Shown here: positions 16,371 to 24,786 of the stretch, one piece after another
Position numbering within the stretch: the first letter of the stretch is position 1
Layout of the letters: each line of letters opens with the position of its first letter
Source of the DNA: Leifsonia sp. ALI-44-B
Lineage (GTDB): Bacteria; Actinomycetota; Actinomycetes; Actinomycetales; Microbacteriaceae
DNA length: 64,000 bases
Direction: 5' to 3'
Assembly (NCBI RefSeq): GCF_001984125.1
Contig: NZ_MTQL01000005.1
Coordinates: 45,467 to 109,466, forward strand
Notes under the pieces: generated by a model
Told to the model about the DNA's origin: nothing
The model's input: the letters and a program-made list of their open reading frames with translations, nothing else
The model's database searches: none
Made by a program: the position numbers and the translations under genes

Positions 16371-16628
16371 CTATCGGAAGTTGGACTTCCACCATTTGGA
16401 GATAGTGGGCGCGGCTTTGACTGCCCCCCAGACACCTGCCGCGAGTCCTGAGCCCAGCACAAGGAAGCCGGTCAGCTTCCGGCCATCGACGACATTTTCG
16501 GGAGGAAAGAGACTCGCAATGTGCTCTTTCGGGTAGTACTTTCCGTACCAGTAGACGTACCCCTCGGCCGCGTAGTCGACGTTATCGTCCCAGTCGTGAT
16601 CGTCTTCATAATCCCATTTCTGAGACAT
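16371..16628 (-). CDS. Small single-helix membrane protein
   Basis: 85 residues. The acidic, aromatic N-terminus (WDYEDDHDWDDNVDY, then YVYWYGKYYPKEH) precedes one hydrophobic helix (LTGFLVLGSGLAAGVWGAV) and a basic tail. GGGGGG lies 3-4 nt before the ATG at 16628. Located between restriction and TIR genes. The function is unknown; small membrane proteins in such islands are often accessory to defence genes, which is inference. Confidence 0.55.
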   Translation of the reverse strand: MSQKWDYEDDHDWDDNVDYAAEGYVYWYGKYYPKEHIASLFPPENVVDGRKLTGFLVLGSGLAAGVWGAVKAAPTISKWWKSNFR

Positions 16629-16756
16629 GCACCCCCCCGTTCTGTTGATGGCTTCGAATTGCCCCTCATAGAGAGAAGTGCTCGCCAATACGGTCTCGAT
16701 GCCCTGGAACGCCACACACTAGCGATGTTCCAGGGCACATGGGCGATTCGCGGTGA

Positions 16757-17254
16757 TTATTCAACTGCAAGCAAAGAGCTTCCAGCAGCGAGGACTGTAA
16801 CTACCCCGCCTTCGGGAGGTTCGACGGTAGCGATGTTGTCGGCGTCGACAGTGAGTACGTAGCCCTTCACGACCGCGCGTCGTCCCTCGGGAGTCTCTGG
16901 AACGTCTTCAACGTCTACCTCTCCGCTACGGACCACATCAGTTGCGATGTATTTGATGGGCCGGCCTTGGCCTCGGGTCCAGGGCGAGGCGGGACTGCGC
17001 TGGCCGATGAGGTACCCGAACTCTTTCGACTCGTTCCCGTCGAAACTGACCGTCTGTCGCTCTGTGTCGCGAGTGTGACCGGTGATGTCGTAGGCCGAAA
17101 CTACGCGTTCTTTATAGACCCCTATGATCACGTCCCCGTACATCCGGATCGCGTCTTCGGAGATCTGGTACCAGTCTCCTAGGGTCGCGTCATCCAGGTC
17201 CATCACTCCCGCTAGAACGGACGGGTAGGTGCTCTTTACATTAACTACGATCAA
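16757..17254 (-). CDS. Hypothetical protein of the defence island, possible PUA/EVE-like fold
   Basis: About 165 residues. The first half (VNVKSTYPSVLAG, GDWYQISEDAIRMYGDVIIGVYKERVVSAYDI) looks like a small beta-barrel with a G-V-Y-x-x-x-V-V-x-A-Y-x-I strand pair as in PUA/EVE-type domains, but no diagnostic motif is certain. The start is placed at a TTG because GGAGG lies 10 nt upstream of it; the longer frame begins at 17296. It is one of a run of leftward genes between the nuclease and TIR genes. Confidence 0.5.
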   Translation of the reverse strand: MIVVNVKSTYPSVLAGVMDLDDATLGDWYQISEDAIRMYGDVIIGVYKERVVSAYDITGHTRDTERQTVSFDGNESKEFGYLIGQRSPASPWTRGQGRPIKYIATDVVRSGEVDVEDVPETPEGRRAVVKGYVLTVDADNIATVEPPEGGVVTVLAAGSSLLAVE

Positions 17255-17528
17255 CTTGATCAATCCTCCGTTTAGCCGCATTAGTTGCGGTCTCACTAGA
17301 GAAGCACGCCCTCGTCGTCATGTCAAGCATCTAATTCATACTCATCTTTAGACGCGTTAGATGTCGACTGCTGGATGGGATCGCATAAATGAGGCAAGAC
17401 AACGCCCATGGTGCGCTCAGTCCTAGGCGCCTGAGCATTAAGCCACCGGATGACCGGGAAGCGGAAAGAACGGGTCACGTGTACGCACGGCATGGCCAGG
17501 CTTGTTCCCGCAGCCAAGGTACGCAGCG

Positions 17529-18455
17529 TCAGGCGTGCTCTTCATCCTCTAGCGCCTCTAGCCAGCTGTGTATCTGTGCGGCGGTTTGTTTGCCAGTTCG
17601 GAACGACGTCAACATCTCTCGCGGATCCTTAAGGAACACGTCAAAGTGCTTACTAGGGGTGTCGGAGAGAAAAAAGGGCAAGGCCGACAGGGTGCTACTG
17701 GATGGTTTCTCCCGCACAGTTATCTCAACCCGGCCATCAACATTGGCGACAGACGCCTCGGGGAGCAACGACCAGATTATGTTGAGCGTTTCAGTATCGA
17801 TTCGATCGTTTCTCAACCGGAGCACCCCTCTTCCTCGATCGTCGCCAACTGTGGGACGCATCTGAGTCACTTCGCGTTGGAGATCCCGAACAGTACTAAG
17901 TACCTCGGTCAATATCTCCGAATCGCTTCTACTCGGAGTGACGACATTGCTTCCCAAGTCACGTGCGGTCTTTACCGCAGCCTCAAACTTCGGCCACTCT
18001 CTGTCGAACATCGTCACGATTATGTCGTCTGAGATTCGGTCCTCGGCGGCTAAGGCCTCATTCATTTCTCGAACAAGACCCAAAATCTCATCCCTAACGC
18101 TGACGTCTGCGGCCTGAAACTGTTTCAGAGGCCCGGCAATCTGTTTCGGTTGAAGGCCCACTAAGAGAGGCGCTACTCGGCCATTTAGAACCGATTTTCC
18201 TAGAGCACCCGCCTCGAAATTGATCCATGGAGTGTCCATATTCTCTGCGGTCACAACGACAATTCCGAAGCTTGCCAATTCGAGCTCGTCGGCTATCACG
18301 GGCAACCCCCGTGAACCTTTTTTGATGTCCTCAGACGAGATGAATGTTTCGATCTTTCTATTCGAAACGATTGTTAGGAGAGGCTTCAACGCGATCGCAA
18401 CTGCATTAGCGACCGCCCCCGACCAGCTGATGAATACCTTCACATGTTCCCCCAA
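17529..18455 (-). CDS. TIR-domain protein (probable NADase defence protein)
   Basis: 308 residues. The N-terminal 150 residues are a TIR domain: KVFISWSG, a basic FISSEDIKKGSRG loop, GIVVVTAENM and PWINFEAGAL, where E81 takes the place of the catalytic glutamate of NAD-cleaving TIRs. A helical linker (about 155-205) and a C-terminal domain of about 100 residues with no recognised fold follow. TIR proteins in bacterial defence deplete NAD or make signal nucleotides on phage infection. No ThsA or SAVED partner is visible; the neighbours 16757 and 19297 are candidates. Confidence 0.82.
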   Translation of the reverse strand: MGEHVKVFISWSGAVANAVAIALKPLLTIVSNRKIETFISSEDIKKGSRGLPVIADELELASFGIVVVTAENMDTPWINFEAGALGKSVLNGRVAPLLVGLQPKQIAGPLKQFQAADVSVRDEILGLVREMNEALAAEDRISDDIIVTMFDREWPKFEAAVKTARDLGSNVVTPSRSDSEILTEVLSTVRDLQREVTQMRPTVGDDRGRGVLRLRNDRIDTETLNIIWSLLPEASVANVDGRVEITVREKPSSSTLSALPFFLSDTPSKHFDVFLKDPREMLTSFRTGKQTAAQIHSWLEALEDEEHA

Positions 18456-18608
18456 TTGGTTTGATGCCCCGGAATAGTGGCAAAGGAATGGTTGTGGGGC
18501 ATTCTAGGGATCATTAGAAAACTAGGTCAGAAACGAACGTTTGTGGCGCACTCCCAAGGGTCGGTCACAACCCCTCGATTCCACCCGTTTTATCGGTCGC
18601 AACTCATC

Positions 18609-18628
18609 TTTGACACGTATGTGTCAAA
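18609..18628. promoter_or_regulatory. Palindrome upstream of the resolvase: operator or res sub-site
   Basis: TTTGACAC-gtat-GTGTCAAA has perfect 8-bp arms and lies about 40 nt ahead of the resolvase ATG. Serine resolvases bind inverted repeats next to their own gene, so a res sub-site is the simplest reading. The TTGACA inside could also be a -35 box. Confidence 0.5.
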
Positions 18629-18666
18629 ACTGATCTGGCCGAGCGTTTATGACCTGCTCTCGGATC

Positions 18667-19385
18667 ATGACCCGAATCGGCTACGCGCGCGTCTCGACCA
18701 TCGACCAGGACACCGAGGGCCAGCGCGATGCGCTCACTGCTGCCGGCTGTGTTCGTATCTTTGAGGATGCGGCGTCTGGGGCGCGCTCAGACCGCCCGCA
18801 GGTCGCGGGCGCGCGCGGTTACCTGAACCCCGGTGACGAGCTGGTGGTCTGGAAGCTGGACCGCTTAGGGAGGTCGCTCCCCCACCTGATCGAAACCGTC
18901 GGCCAGCTCGGGCGCCGCGGCGTTCATTTCGTCTCTCTGACGGAAGCGATCGACACCACCACACCTATTGCCGGCTGCTGTTCAGCATCGCGGGTGCGTT
19001 CGCAGAGTTCGAACGCGACCTAGTGCGCGAGCACACGCAAATAGGCCTCAGAGCGGCGCGACAGGCAGGCCGCAAAGGTGGACGCCCCGCGGCCGCGTCG
19101 GACGCTCAAATCGCCGCCGCACGCATGCTTATTGAGAACGGATCGACACAAGCAAAAGCGGCCGCCACGGTCGGAATCTCGCTACGCACCCTCACACGTC
19201 GATTAAAGTGCCGGGAAAGTAACGTTCGGCTGTCGCAACGTTTGAGACCGCGATGCTGCGAGATTTTGCATAGGCCGTTGAGATACGAGCTCTCGTCTAA
19301 CTGCCCCTCAGCGTGTCAACGATCTCGGCTTCCAGAACGGATCCGTAATCGGTCTCTTTCGATACGAGCATTCGGCTCGCGTTAA
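18667..19385 (+). pseudogene. Serine resolvase/invertase (Tn3-type), frameshifted
   Basis: [15 protein letters not shown] opens a serine recombinase catalytic domain with serine 10 as nucleophile, LDRLGRS and the usual helix. At about 18966-18972 the frame breaks: reading with one extra G gives [20 protein letters not shown], and translation continues in the other frame ([20 protein letters not shown]) to the Hin-type helix-turn-helix (AAATVGISLRTLTRRLK). The expected end is near 19210; the frame stays open to 19385 into the convergent nuclease gene. A single-base deletion in GG explains it. No transposase is nearby, so it probably served for plasmid multimer resolution. Confidence 0.8.
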
Positions 19386-21480
19386 GCGCGTCCCGCACCT
19401 CGCGTTGGATTCGCAATTCGTCGTATCCCGAGAACTTTTCACGCGTCGATTTCGCAATGTTGATCAGCTCGGGCGGCACGTCTTCGAACATACGTATGCT
19501 GATTGTGAGCGGCATTGTCGAGATGTCGCTCACGCCGTGTTCTCGACGTAATGGGCCTAGCCGCAAAATTTGGGCTAGGTAGTCGGGGCTGAGAACTGGG
19601 CTTGCTGGGGCATTCTTGCCCAGTTGGTCCTTAAGCCATTTCTTCAACTTGAACGCAGTGCTATCAAGGGTGAGCCACCAAGCGTCATATCCAAGCGGAG
19701 ATGTTGGAGAGCCTTTTCGATGTTCGATAACTCCAACTACGTTCTCAACGTCGTGACTGATTAGCCGTTGTGTCGATGCAATCGGGGCGCCTCGCTTTGT
19801 TCGCCTTTGGGAGTGTGCCTGGCTCCAAAGTTCTTGCACGGCTCCACGAAGTTCCGTTGCCGCCGCATCGGCGAGAGTAGACAGATTGTGCTTTCTAATC
19901 CCAAAGTGATGCGCGAGGAATTGTTCAACATCCAGCTGCGGCTCCTCAGAACCCTTGATGTCAGAAACCCATACTGGAAAATCCGATTCTGCACGCCCGG
20001 AAAATATGTAGGCGCTATATACGAAAGGAATACGAGCGCGCCATTCGGCTGCCATTCGGATGTATCGCAACGAGTTCTCTAAATGGGCCTCGACTTCTTC
20101 AATAACTCCGTCTGTCACAGCTAAGGAAACCCCTGAAGCCGAAGCCGCGGCCAAGAGGTTGGTGAAGTTTCGCTGGGATGGTTCTTCAATCAGCATTTCC
20201 CCTAGGAGTGGCAGAATCGCGCTCGTATCAAGCCAGATCTCTCCGCCACTGAAAACTCGAGAAAGCGTCTTCTGCACATCCGGAGTTTGCTGCAAAAAGG
20301 CGAAAAGTGTGTACGCGTCTAAGATCCGCGTGAGATGGACTTTGGTTCGGTCGGAAGGGCCGGCGAGGACATTGCTAATGGCTCGCGCAGCAGAATCGGT
20401 CGAGAGCTTGAGTGGAAGCTGTAGTGCTGCAACCAGGTCGGCGAGCTCCCCGAGGCTGGCTGCCGGTTCGCCCGCACCATGTACGGCATCTACAAAGGCT
20501 TCGCCTCTTTGTAGGAGAAGACTTTCTAGTGCCTGTCGGAGAAGAACGGCCTCTGTTTTTAATAGCTCGGGGTCCTTATCTAAGCCCTCATGCAACCCAT
20601 ATGCTCCGGCCGCCAGATCGGCTTCAACCTCTTGCTGGTCAAGAAGATATGACGCGGCGTTTTCTTTCCAGGTTCTCGCTTCCTCAAACGCCAGGTGATA
20701 AGTCTTCGTGTCTGTTCTTTGCTTCACTGGTCCGCGTTTCACCGCAAGTCTGTTCAGAGCGCTGACTACAAGTGCATCAGCCTGAGTGGCATTTGCACCG
20801 GGTAAAAATGACCGAACCGTACTCTGGACTTCCGCCAAACTCCGAGTACTCTCGGCTGATGTGTTCACGAGCGCTGCCTTTACAAGAGCCTCAAAAGAGG
20901 TTCTTGTGATCCCGCGCTCCGTCTCTCGGTCTCTGGCATTAAGGGCCAACTGCAGAAGGGCAACTCTGCTTTCTTCATTCGAGAGTGGTGTGGCAACTAC
21001 TGTCACCAATTTCCGTTCCTGCAGGAGAGGGTCCGCTATCGCGACGGCTAATTCCTCGCTTGCCGTCGCCCTTTGAGGGGTGCTTGCAGCCCGTTCTATG
21101 AACCAGTTTCGGTCGCGTATGTCCAACTGAACTCCGAAGTCATCCCATGCTTCGGTCTTTAAGTTGTCAGCTTGGGCCCCAATTTCCTGACTCGTGCAAT
21201 AAATGACCCTTCGCAGCTGGGGGAAGTTCTCCCCCAGGGTGCGCAACGTAGCTCTGATTTTTGGGCGCCATTCAACGGTCACTGAGTACTGGAATCCAGT
21301 TCTGGGATCCTTGTCTAGTTCAAACAGCTCCCCGTCGCGGCCGCCGTCGCCGCTCGGACTGGCCGTTGTGCGCAGGTTGGGGAAGTCTTCGAGTAGGAAT
21401 TCAGAAGCAAGCCGCTCGAACGGGCGCCAATGCTCGGCGCGGAGCTGACCAAGAGCGAATTCGAATCGAGGATGCGACAT
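19297..21480 (-). CDS. Large defence-type nuclease with Mrr-like and PIN-like domains
   Basis: 727 residues. Residues 15-110 resemble a Mrr/restriction-type PD-(D/E)xK core: WRPFERLASEFL, SGDGGRDGEL and QYSVTVEW with a following lysine. A long helical middle (about 150-410) follows. GGEIWLDTSAILPLLGEML at about 432-450 starts a PIN-like RNase domain with acidic residues at the strand end, and an SDYxxL-free helical C-terminus follows. The combination of DNase-like and RNase-like ends in one protein is unusual. It is read leftward, tail-to-tail with the resolvase. Role inferred: abortive-infection or restriction effector. Catalytic residues of the first domain are not certain. Confidence 0.65.
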   Translation of the reverse strand: MSHPRFEFALGQLRAEHWRPFERLASEFLLEDFPNLRTTASPSGDGGRDGELFELDKDPRTGFQYSVTVEWRPKIRATLRTLGENFPQLRRVIYCTSQEIGAQADNLKTEAWDDFGVQLDIRDRNWFIERAASTPQRATASEELAVAIADPLLQERKLVTVVATPLSNEESRVALLQLALNARDRETERGITRTSFEALVKAALVNTSAESTRSLAEVQSTVRSFLPGANATQADALVVSALNRLAVKRGPVKQRTDTKTYHLAFEEARTWKENAASYLLDQQEVEADLAAGAYGLHEGLDKDPELLKTEAVLLRQALESLLLQRGEAFVDAVHGAGEPAASLGELADLVAALQLPLKLSTDSAARAISNVLAGPSDRTKVHLTRILDAYTLFAFLQQTPDVQKTLSRVFSGGEIWLDTSAILPLLGEMLIEEPSQRNFTNLLAAASASGVSLAVTDGVIEEVEAHLENSLRYIRMAAEWRARIPFVYSAYIFSGRAESDFPVWVSDIKGSEEPQLDVEQFLAHHFGIRKHNLSTLADAAATELRGAVQELWSQAHSQRRTKRGAPIASTQRLISHDVENVVGVIEHRKGSPTSPLGYDAWWLTLDSTAFKLKKWLKDQLGKNAPASPVLSPDYLAQILRLGPLRREHGVSDISTMPLTISIRMFEDVPPELINIAKSTREKFSGYDELRIQREVRDALNASRMLVSKETDYGSVLEAEIVDTLRGS

Positions 21481-21604
21481 AGCCGAATCGTAACCTCATG
21501 GGCATGCGTATCGGAGTTTTGTCGCTTGAGTTGCACCCTCGAAGAGATGTTCCTGATGGGATTCAGCAACTTCGCAGAGAGGCCCATTCATGGTTGCGGC
21601 CGGT

Positions 21605-22348
21605 TTACCCGTCAAGTTCCTGGATTGCCTCAGCAAGCTGCAGATCAGGCGAATCAGCAGTCCACTGCATGATGCGCACAGTGATGACCTGTCCGCTCAA
21701 GGTGTCGTCAATCACCACAGGTGAGTCGTCATCTACGGTCGAATTCGTGAGGATAAGCAGCGCTTTAATCCCACTGTTTGACGCAGCTTCGATTGCGGGT
21801 CGATAGTTGCCACCTTTGGATAAGGCACTGCGTCCCGGAGGTCGTCCCGCAGAGCGATACTTGACGTCAATTCCGATCTTCTTGTTGACAATTGCGTCTA
21901 ACCCACGCATTTCGGAGAAGGTTACGTCGTCACTAACACGTTTGAGGGCAGCGAACGTGGTTCGTTCGTACGTTCGGGCAAGCGTAATGTCGACCACTCG
22001 TGAGGGGAGATCGGCAGCGGAATCGCTTGCCCGCTCAACTATCTCCCGTGCTGTCTCTCGCTCGGTCGGGGTAGCAGTCTCCGATTCCGCAGTTGCGACG
22101 GCATTCCTGCCCACTTTTGCGTAAAATTCTGTCTCATTTTCGCCGATTTTTATTCGGCGAAGAGTTTGCCCAGTGAGCGCCAGCATTGCAAGCGCAGCCC
22201 CGATAAGGAACAAAGCTGCAACCCCGATTTCATTCTCGGTGAGGAAGACAGCAATGACGCCAGCAGATAGAAGAATTGCCGCTGTTACCGCGGCGAGCAC
22301 CCGTTCGGTAATGCTCAACTGCGCGGACGTTGAGTTCGTATCTGCCAT
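21605..22348 (-). CDS. Membrane-anchored putative nuclease
   Basis: About 247 residues. Two transmembrane helices at about 18-65 are followed by a linker and a C-terminal domain with RGLDAIV...KIGIDVKYR, which fits the D...(D/E)xK centre of restriction-like nucleases, then KALLILTNS and VVIDD strands. The two-helix plus nuclease layout is found among phage-defence effectors. It lies 125 nt upstream of the large nuclease gene in the same direction. Start at MADTNS is arbitrary between two close ATGs; no good ribosome site is seen. Confidence 0.6.
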   Translation of the reverse strand: MADTNSTSAQLSITERVLAAVTAAILLSAGVIAVFLTENEIGVAALFLIGAALAMLALTGQTLRRIKIGENETEFYAKVGRNAVATAESETATPTERETAREIVERASDSAADLPSRVVDITLARTYERTTFAALKRVSDDVTFSEMRGLDAIVNKKIGIDVKYRSAGRPPGRSALSKGGNYRPAIEAASNSGIKALLILTNSTVDDDSPVVIDDTLSGQVITVRIMQWTADSPDLQLAEAIQELDG

Positions 22349-22569
22349 GGGCATAAGTATGCCAATCCAGAAGACCTCTCACACCAGATGCATCTGGTCG
22401 GGAACTTCTGGATCTACGCCTTTTCTAGACTGCGCACGCCGGAGTCTCACCGTCATACCTGTTCGACCTCATGGTCGAGCACATTGAGTTGACGGATCGC
22501 GGAATCCCAGCTTGGTTCCCGCAACATCCCGAGATTGGCGATGGGGAGTTGCCTATCGATTCGCGTTAA

Positions 22570-22693
22570 CGAGAAAGCCCCCGCCAAGGCGGGGGCTGAA
22601 GCTCTGTGCCCTGATCTGATCCGGCTACCAACTGAATCCAGATCGAGGCAGTTCCTAGATAAAGACCGGTGGGGAACCGGACCTTCGTCGTAC
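22570..22693 (-). ncRNA. Candidate antisense RNA controlling the adjacent rep-type gene, copy 1
   Basis: Read leftward, the segment ends in AGCCCCCGCC-tt-GGCGGGGGCT followed by TTCTCGTT, an intrinsic terminator (22597 down to about 22568). Before it come the conserved hairpin around GATCTGG / CCAGATC and CCGGTtcc-ccACCGG. The same 125-nt arrangement with scattered changes occurs at 41933-42060, also just ahead of a replication gene on the opposite strand. That is the layout of plasmid counter-transcribed RNAs. The promoter, expected near 22700-22735, is not certain (a TATGAT is present). Confidence 0.55.
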
Positions 22694-22757
22694 CACCAGC
22701 CCGGGAAGGCTAGGAAGTGTCTTAATCATAGCCAGAAGTACGTCTATACGCATACCT

Positions 22758-23657
22758 ATGCCCGAAAAAGGGCATTTCGGCGTGGCCCCAGATCGCGGGG
22801 CCGGCGCTGCGCCGAAGGGCCGTGGAACGGCACCGCAGGATGGCCGCTCGCGGGCTGTTCCGTCTCGGGTGGGCTCTTATGCTCTCTCGGCCGGTGGGCG
22901 CTGCTCAGGGCAGTACGCGGCCGTTCGCGCATGGGACGGTTTGGCCGCGCGGCTCTCGGAGCTGTTGGAGTGGTCTGAGTCCTCCGAGGGGAAGGCCACG
23001 ATGGACGCTCACGGTCACATCAGCGTGCGCCGTTTTATGGCTGTCGCTCAGGCTGAGGGAGAGACCGCCGACGCCCGGACAAGGCGCGAGGTAACAACGT
23101 CGCACGAGACGGCCGCGCTGCGGGCGACGGAGATTCTGGGCCGGCGTGTGTCGCGTGGTGTGGCCATCAGAGCGCGTCGTGTGATGGAGGCCGCGGGCTT
23201 CTCTGTGACGGCCGCTGAGGGGCTGTTACCTGTTCGCTCACGAGCGCCAGGAGGCGCAGGAAGCGCACGGCCAGGTGCAGCGGCGAGCGGCTTCGGTGCG
23301 GGCGCTCACGCACCCGACGAAGCGTCGACGTTTCTTGCCTGTGGATGAGATTGAACACCTAACCCGTAGGGGTGGGGTTAACACCCTCTCTCGTTAATAG
23401 AAACTCACCAACGCACGCGCAAGCGCGCGCAGGCCGCTTCGCGGCCGAGGCATTCGAGGAAGAGTGATCGACGCCGAGCGAATGTGCACCAGTCCGGTCG
23501 TGGTTATCGAACTAGCACCTTGCGGTTGGCTTCGGCGTCGACCGGGTTGCCGTTCCTGTCGAGCTGGCGCGGCGTTGTCGGTAACGGGAGCGTATGCGGA
23601 TCGTTCCGGACGCACGTCGCGGACACTACGCCCGCTACTGATCCCCACACTAAATGA
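22758..23657 (+). pseudogene. Replication-type gene, two frameshifts
   Basis: Reconstructed as about 300 residues. The first frame runs to about 23220 (basic N-terminus, then DGLAARLSELLEWSESSEG, ISVRRFMAVAQAE and RRVSRGVAIRARRVMEAAG, helical and DNA-binding in character). A G run of four instead of three at 23217-23222 breaks it; the next frame reads GCYLFAHERQEAQEAHGQVQ to 23390. A CT too many in CTCTCT then forces TAA at 23395; the third frame continues basic (ETHQRTRKRAQAASRPRHSR) to TGA at 23657. Function in replication is inferred from the shared antisense-RNA leader and the plasmid context; no signature motif is seen. Confidence 0.5.
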
Positions 23658-23813
23658 TTCTCTGCAATGGGTGGTGGCTCGGCAAAGTGACATAGTCACC
23701 CAATCGAGGCGTCGTCACAAAGCGCAGCTGATGGCTTGAGAAGCTTCCGCCCCGTTCACGCGTTCCCTCGCGCTCGACCGTGAAGATGACGGGCACGGTT
23801 ACGGTGGACTCGC

Positions 23814-24116
23814 TCAAGACTCCATGCCCGCAGAGGCGGCCTGTTCTTGGATCTCACGACTGGACTTTTGCCGTCGTTGCCGCGACCGCTTCTCAGTGTC
23901 AGAAAACCCTATCTTGCGCAGCTCGTCGGGTGTCCATCCCGCTGCGAGTGCTGCACCAAACACGCGTGCATACTCACGTTCTGCTTCCGCTGCACGTTCC
24001 CGCACATCGGTCACGTTCTGGTTCGATTCCGCGAGCACTCGAACCGCTTCGATCTTGCTGTCTTGCAGCGCTCGTGCGCGTTCAATTGCTTCTTCCGCCG
24101 TTGGATTCTTCGCCAT
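23814..24116 (-). CDS. Small helical protein next to oriT
   Basis: 100 residues, almost entirely helical and charged (EEAIERARALQDSKIEAVRV, then VRERAAEAEREYARVFGAAL), ending in a basic RQRRQKSSREIQ. GAGGGG lies 7-8 nt before the ATG at 24116. It is divergent from mobC with the oriT-like hairpins between, the usual place for an accessory relaxosome or regulatory protein. I do not recognise the family. Confidence 0.6.
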   Translation of the reverse strand: MAKNPTAEEAIERARALQDSKIEAVRVLAESNQNVTDVRERAAEAEREYARVFGAALAAGWTPDELRKIGFSDTEKRSRQRRQKSSREIQEQAASAGMES

Positions 24117-24239
24117 TTCATTTCCCCTCATCGTGGCTCCGTGAATCATCTGTCGATGTTTCATCCCCTCGTCCCAGTTTCGCAACTCGCGGTCGATCGA
24201 ACAAGGTTCGATCTCTACTCGCAATCTCCCGTTCGTAAG

Positions 24240-24362
24240 ATGGTCCGGGCTTTAAGCTGCGGAGCAAGCTAGGCAGTTAGCTGTGCTAAATGTGCTTGAT
24301 CCTCGACACAGGGTCGAGGATGGGCGACACTTGAGGTGTCGGGTTCCCGCATTGGGCGGGAT
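24240..24362. other. Candidate origin of transfer (oriT)
   Basis: Three hairpins in tandem: ATCCTCGAC-acagg-GTCGAGGAT (24299-24321), CGACAC-ttgag-GTGTCG (24325-24341) and CCCGC-attgg-GCGGG (24346-24360), preceded by an AAGCT/AGCTT-rich stretch. They lie 30 nt upstream of mobC and the relaxase, where MOB-type oriT sites are found. The nick site cannot be named from sequence alone. Confidence 0.65.
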
Positions 24363-24390
24363 CGTTGCACTGGGCCGAAAGGAGCTGCTG

Positions 24391-24786
24391 ATGAGCGAAG
24401 AGCATGCGTCACCGCGAATGCTTGACCGTAAGCGTCGTGCGAACGCTCCCGGTGGCCGTCGTCACTTCCACCAGGTGAAGGTGACGGCTGAGGAGGAGGG
24501 TCAGCTTCTGTTGCTCGCGGCCGAGCGGAAAGTAACCGTTCCGCGTCTTTTGGTCGAGTCCGCTTTGGCCGATCAGGGCGAAACGTCTACGGATCGCCGC
24601 GAGTTGCTGGCGGGTTTGTTTCACGCGCGCCGGTTGCTGTCGTCGATCGCCAATAACGTCAACCAGATCGCTCGCGCGTCGAACGCTGGCGAGCCTGTCG
24701 GCGGCGAGTTGGCACACACTCTGAGTGCGGTGAACTTGCAGTGCCAGCGCATCGATAACCTTCTTGACCGGTTGGCTGTCGGCTGA
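24391..24786 (+). CDS. mobC: MobC-type relaxosome accessory protein
   Basis: 131 residues. The N-terminal basic part and HFHQVKVTAEEEGQLLLLA resemble a ribbon-helix-helix; the C-terminal LLAGLFHARRLLSSIANNVNQIAR...LLDRL matches the MobC helix with its NxNQIAR signature. Such proteins bind oriT and help the relaxase melt it. AAAGGAG lies 7 nt before the ATG at 24391; the longer frame reads through the oriT hairpins. The stop TGA overlaps the relaxase ATG by one base. Confidence 0.85.
   Translation: MSEEHASPRMLDRKRRANAPGGRRHFHQVKVTAEEEGQLLLLAAERKVTVPRLLVESALADQGETSTDRRELLAGLFHARRLLSSIANNVNQIARASNAGEPVGGELAHTLSAVNLQCQRIDNLLDRLAVG

Noticed and set aside
18667..19385. Idea that the resolvase is a site-specific integrase of the element
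   Set aside because: Size, HTH position and nearby palindrome fit a small Tn3/Hin-type resolvase; large serine integrases are over 450 residues.
16084..22348. Search for a CRISPR array or Cas genes in the defence island
   Set aside because: No regularly spaced 25-40-bp repeats anywhere in the window and no Cas-like motif.
22758..23348. Taking the 196-residue frame as an intact protein
   Set aside because: After residue about 153 the sequence turns into low-complexity text while the neighbouring frame continues in helical, protein-like sense, so a frameshift is more likely.
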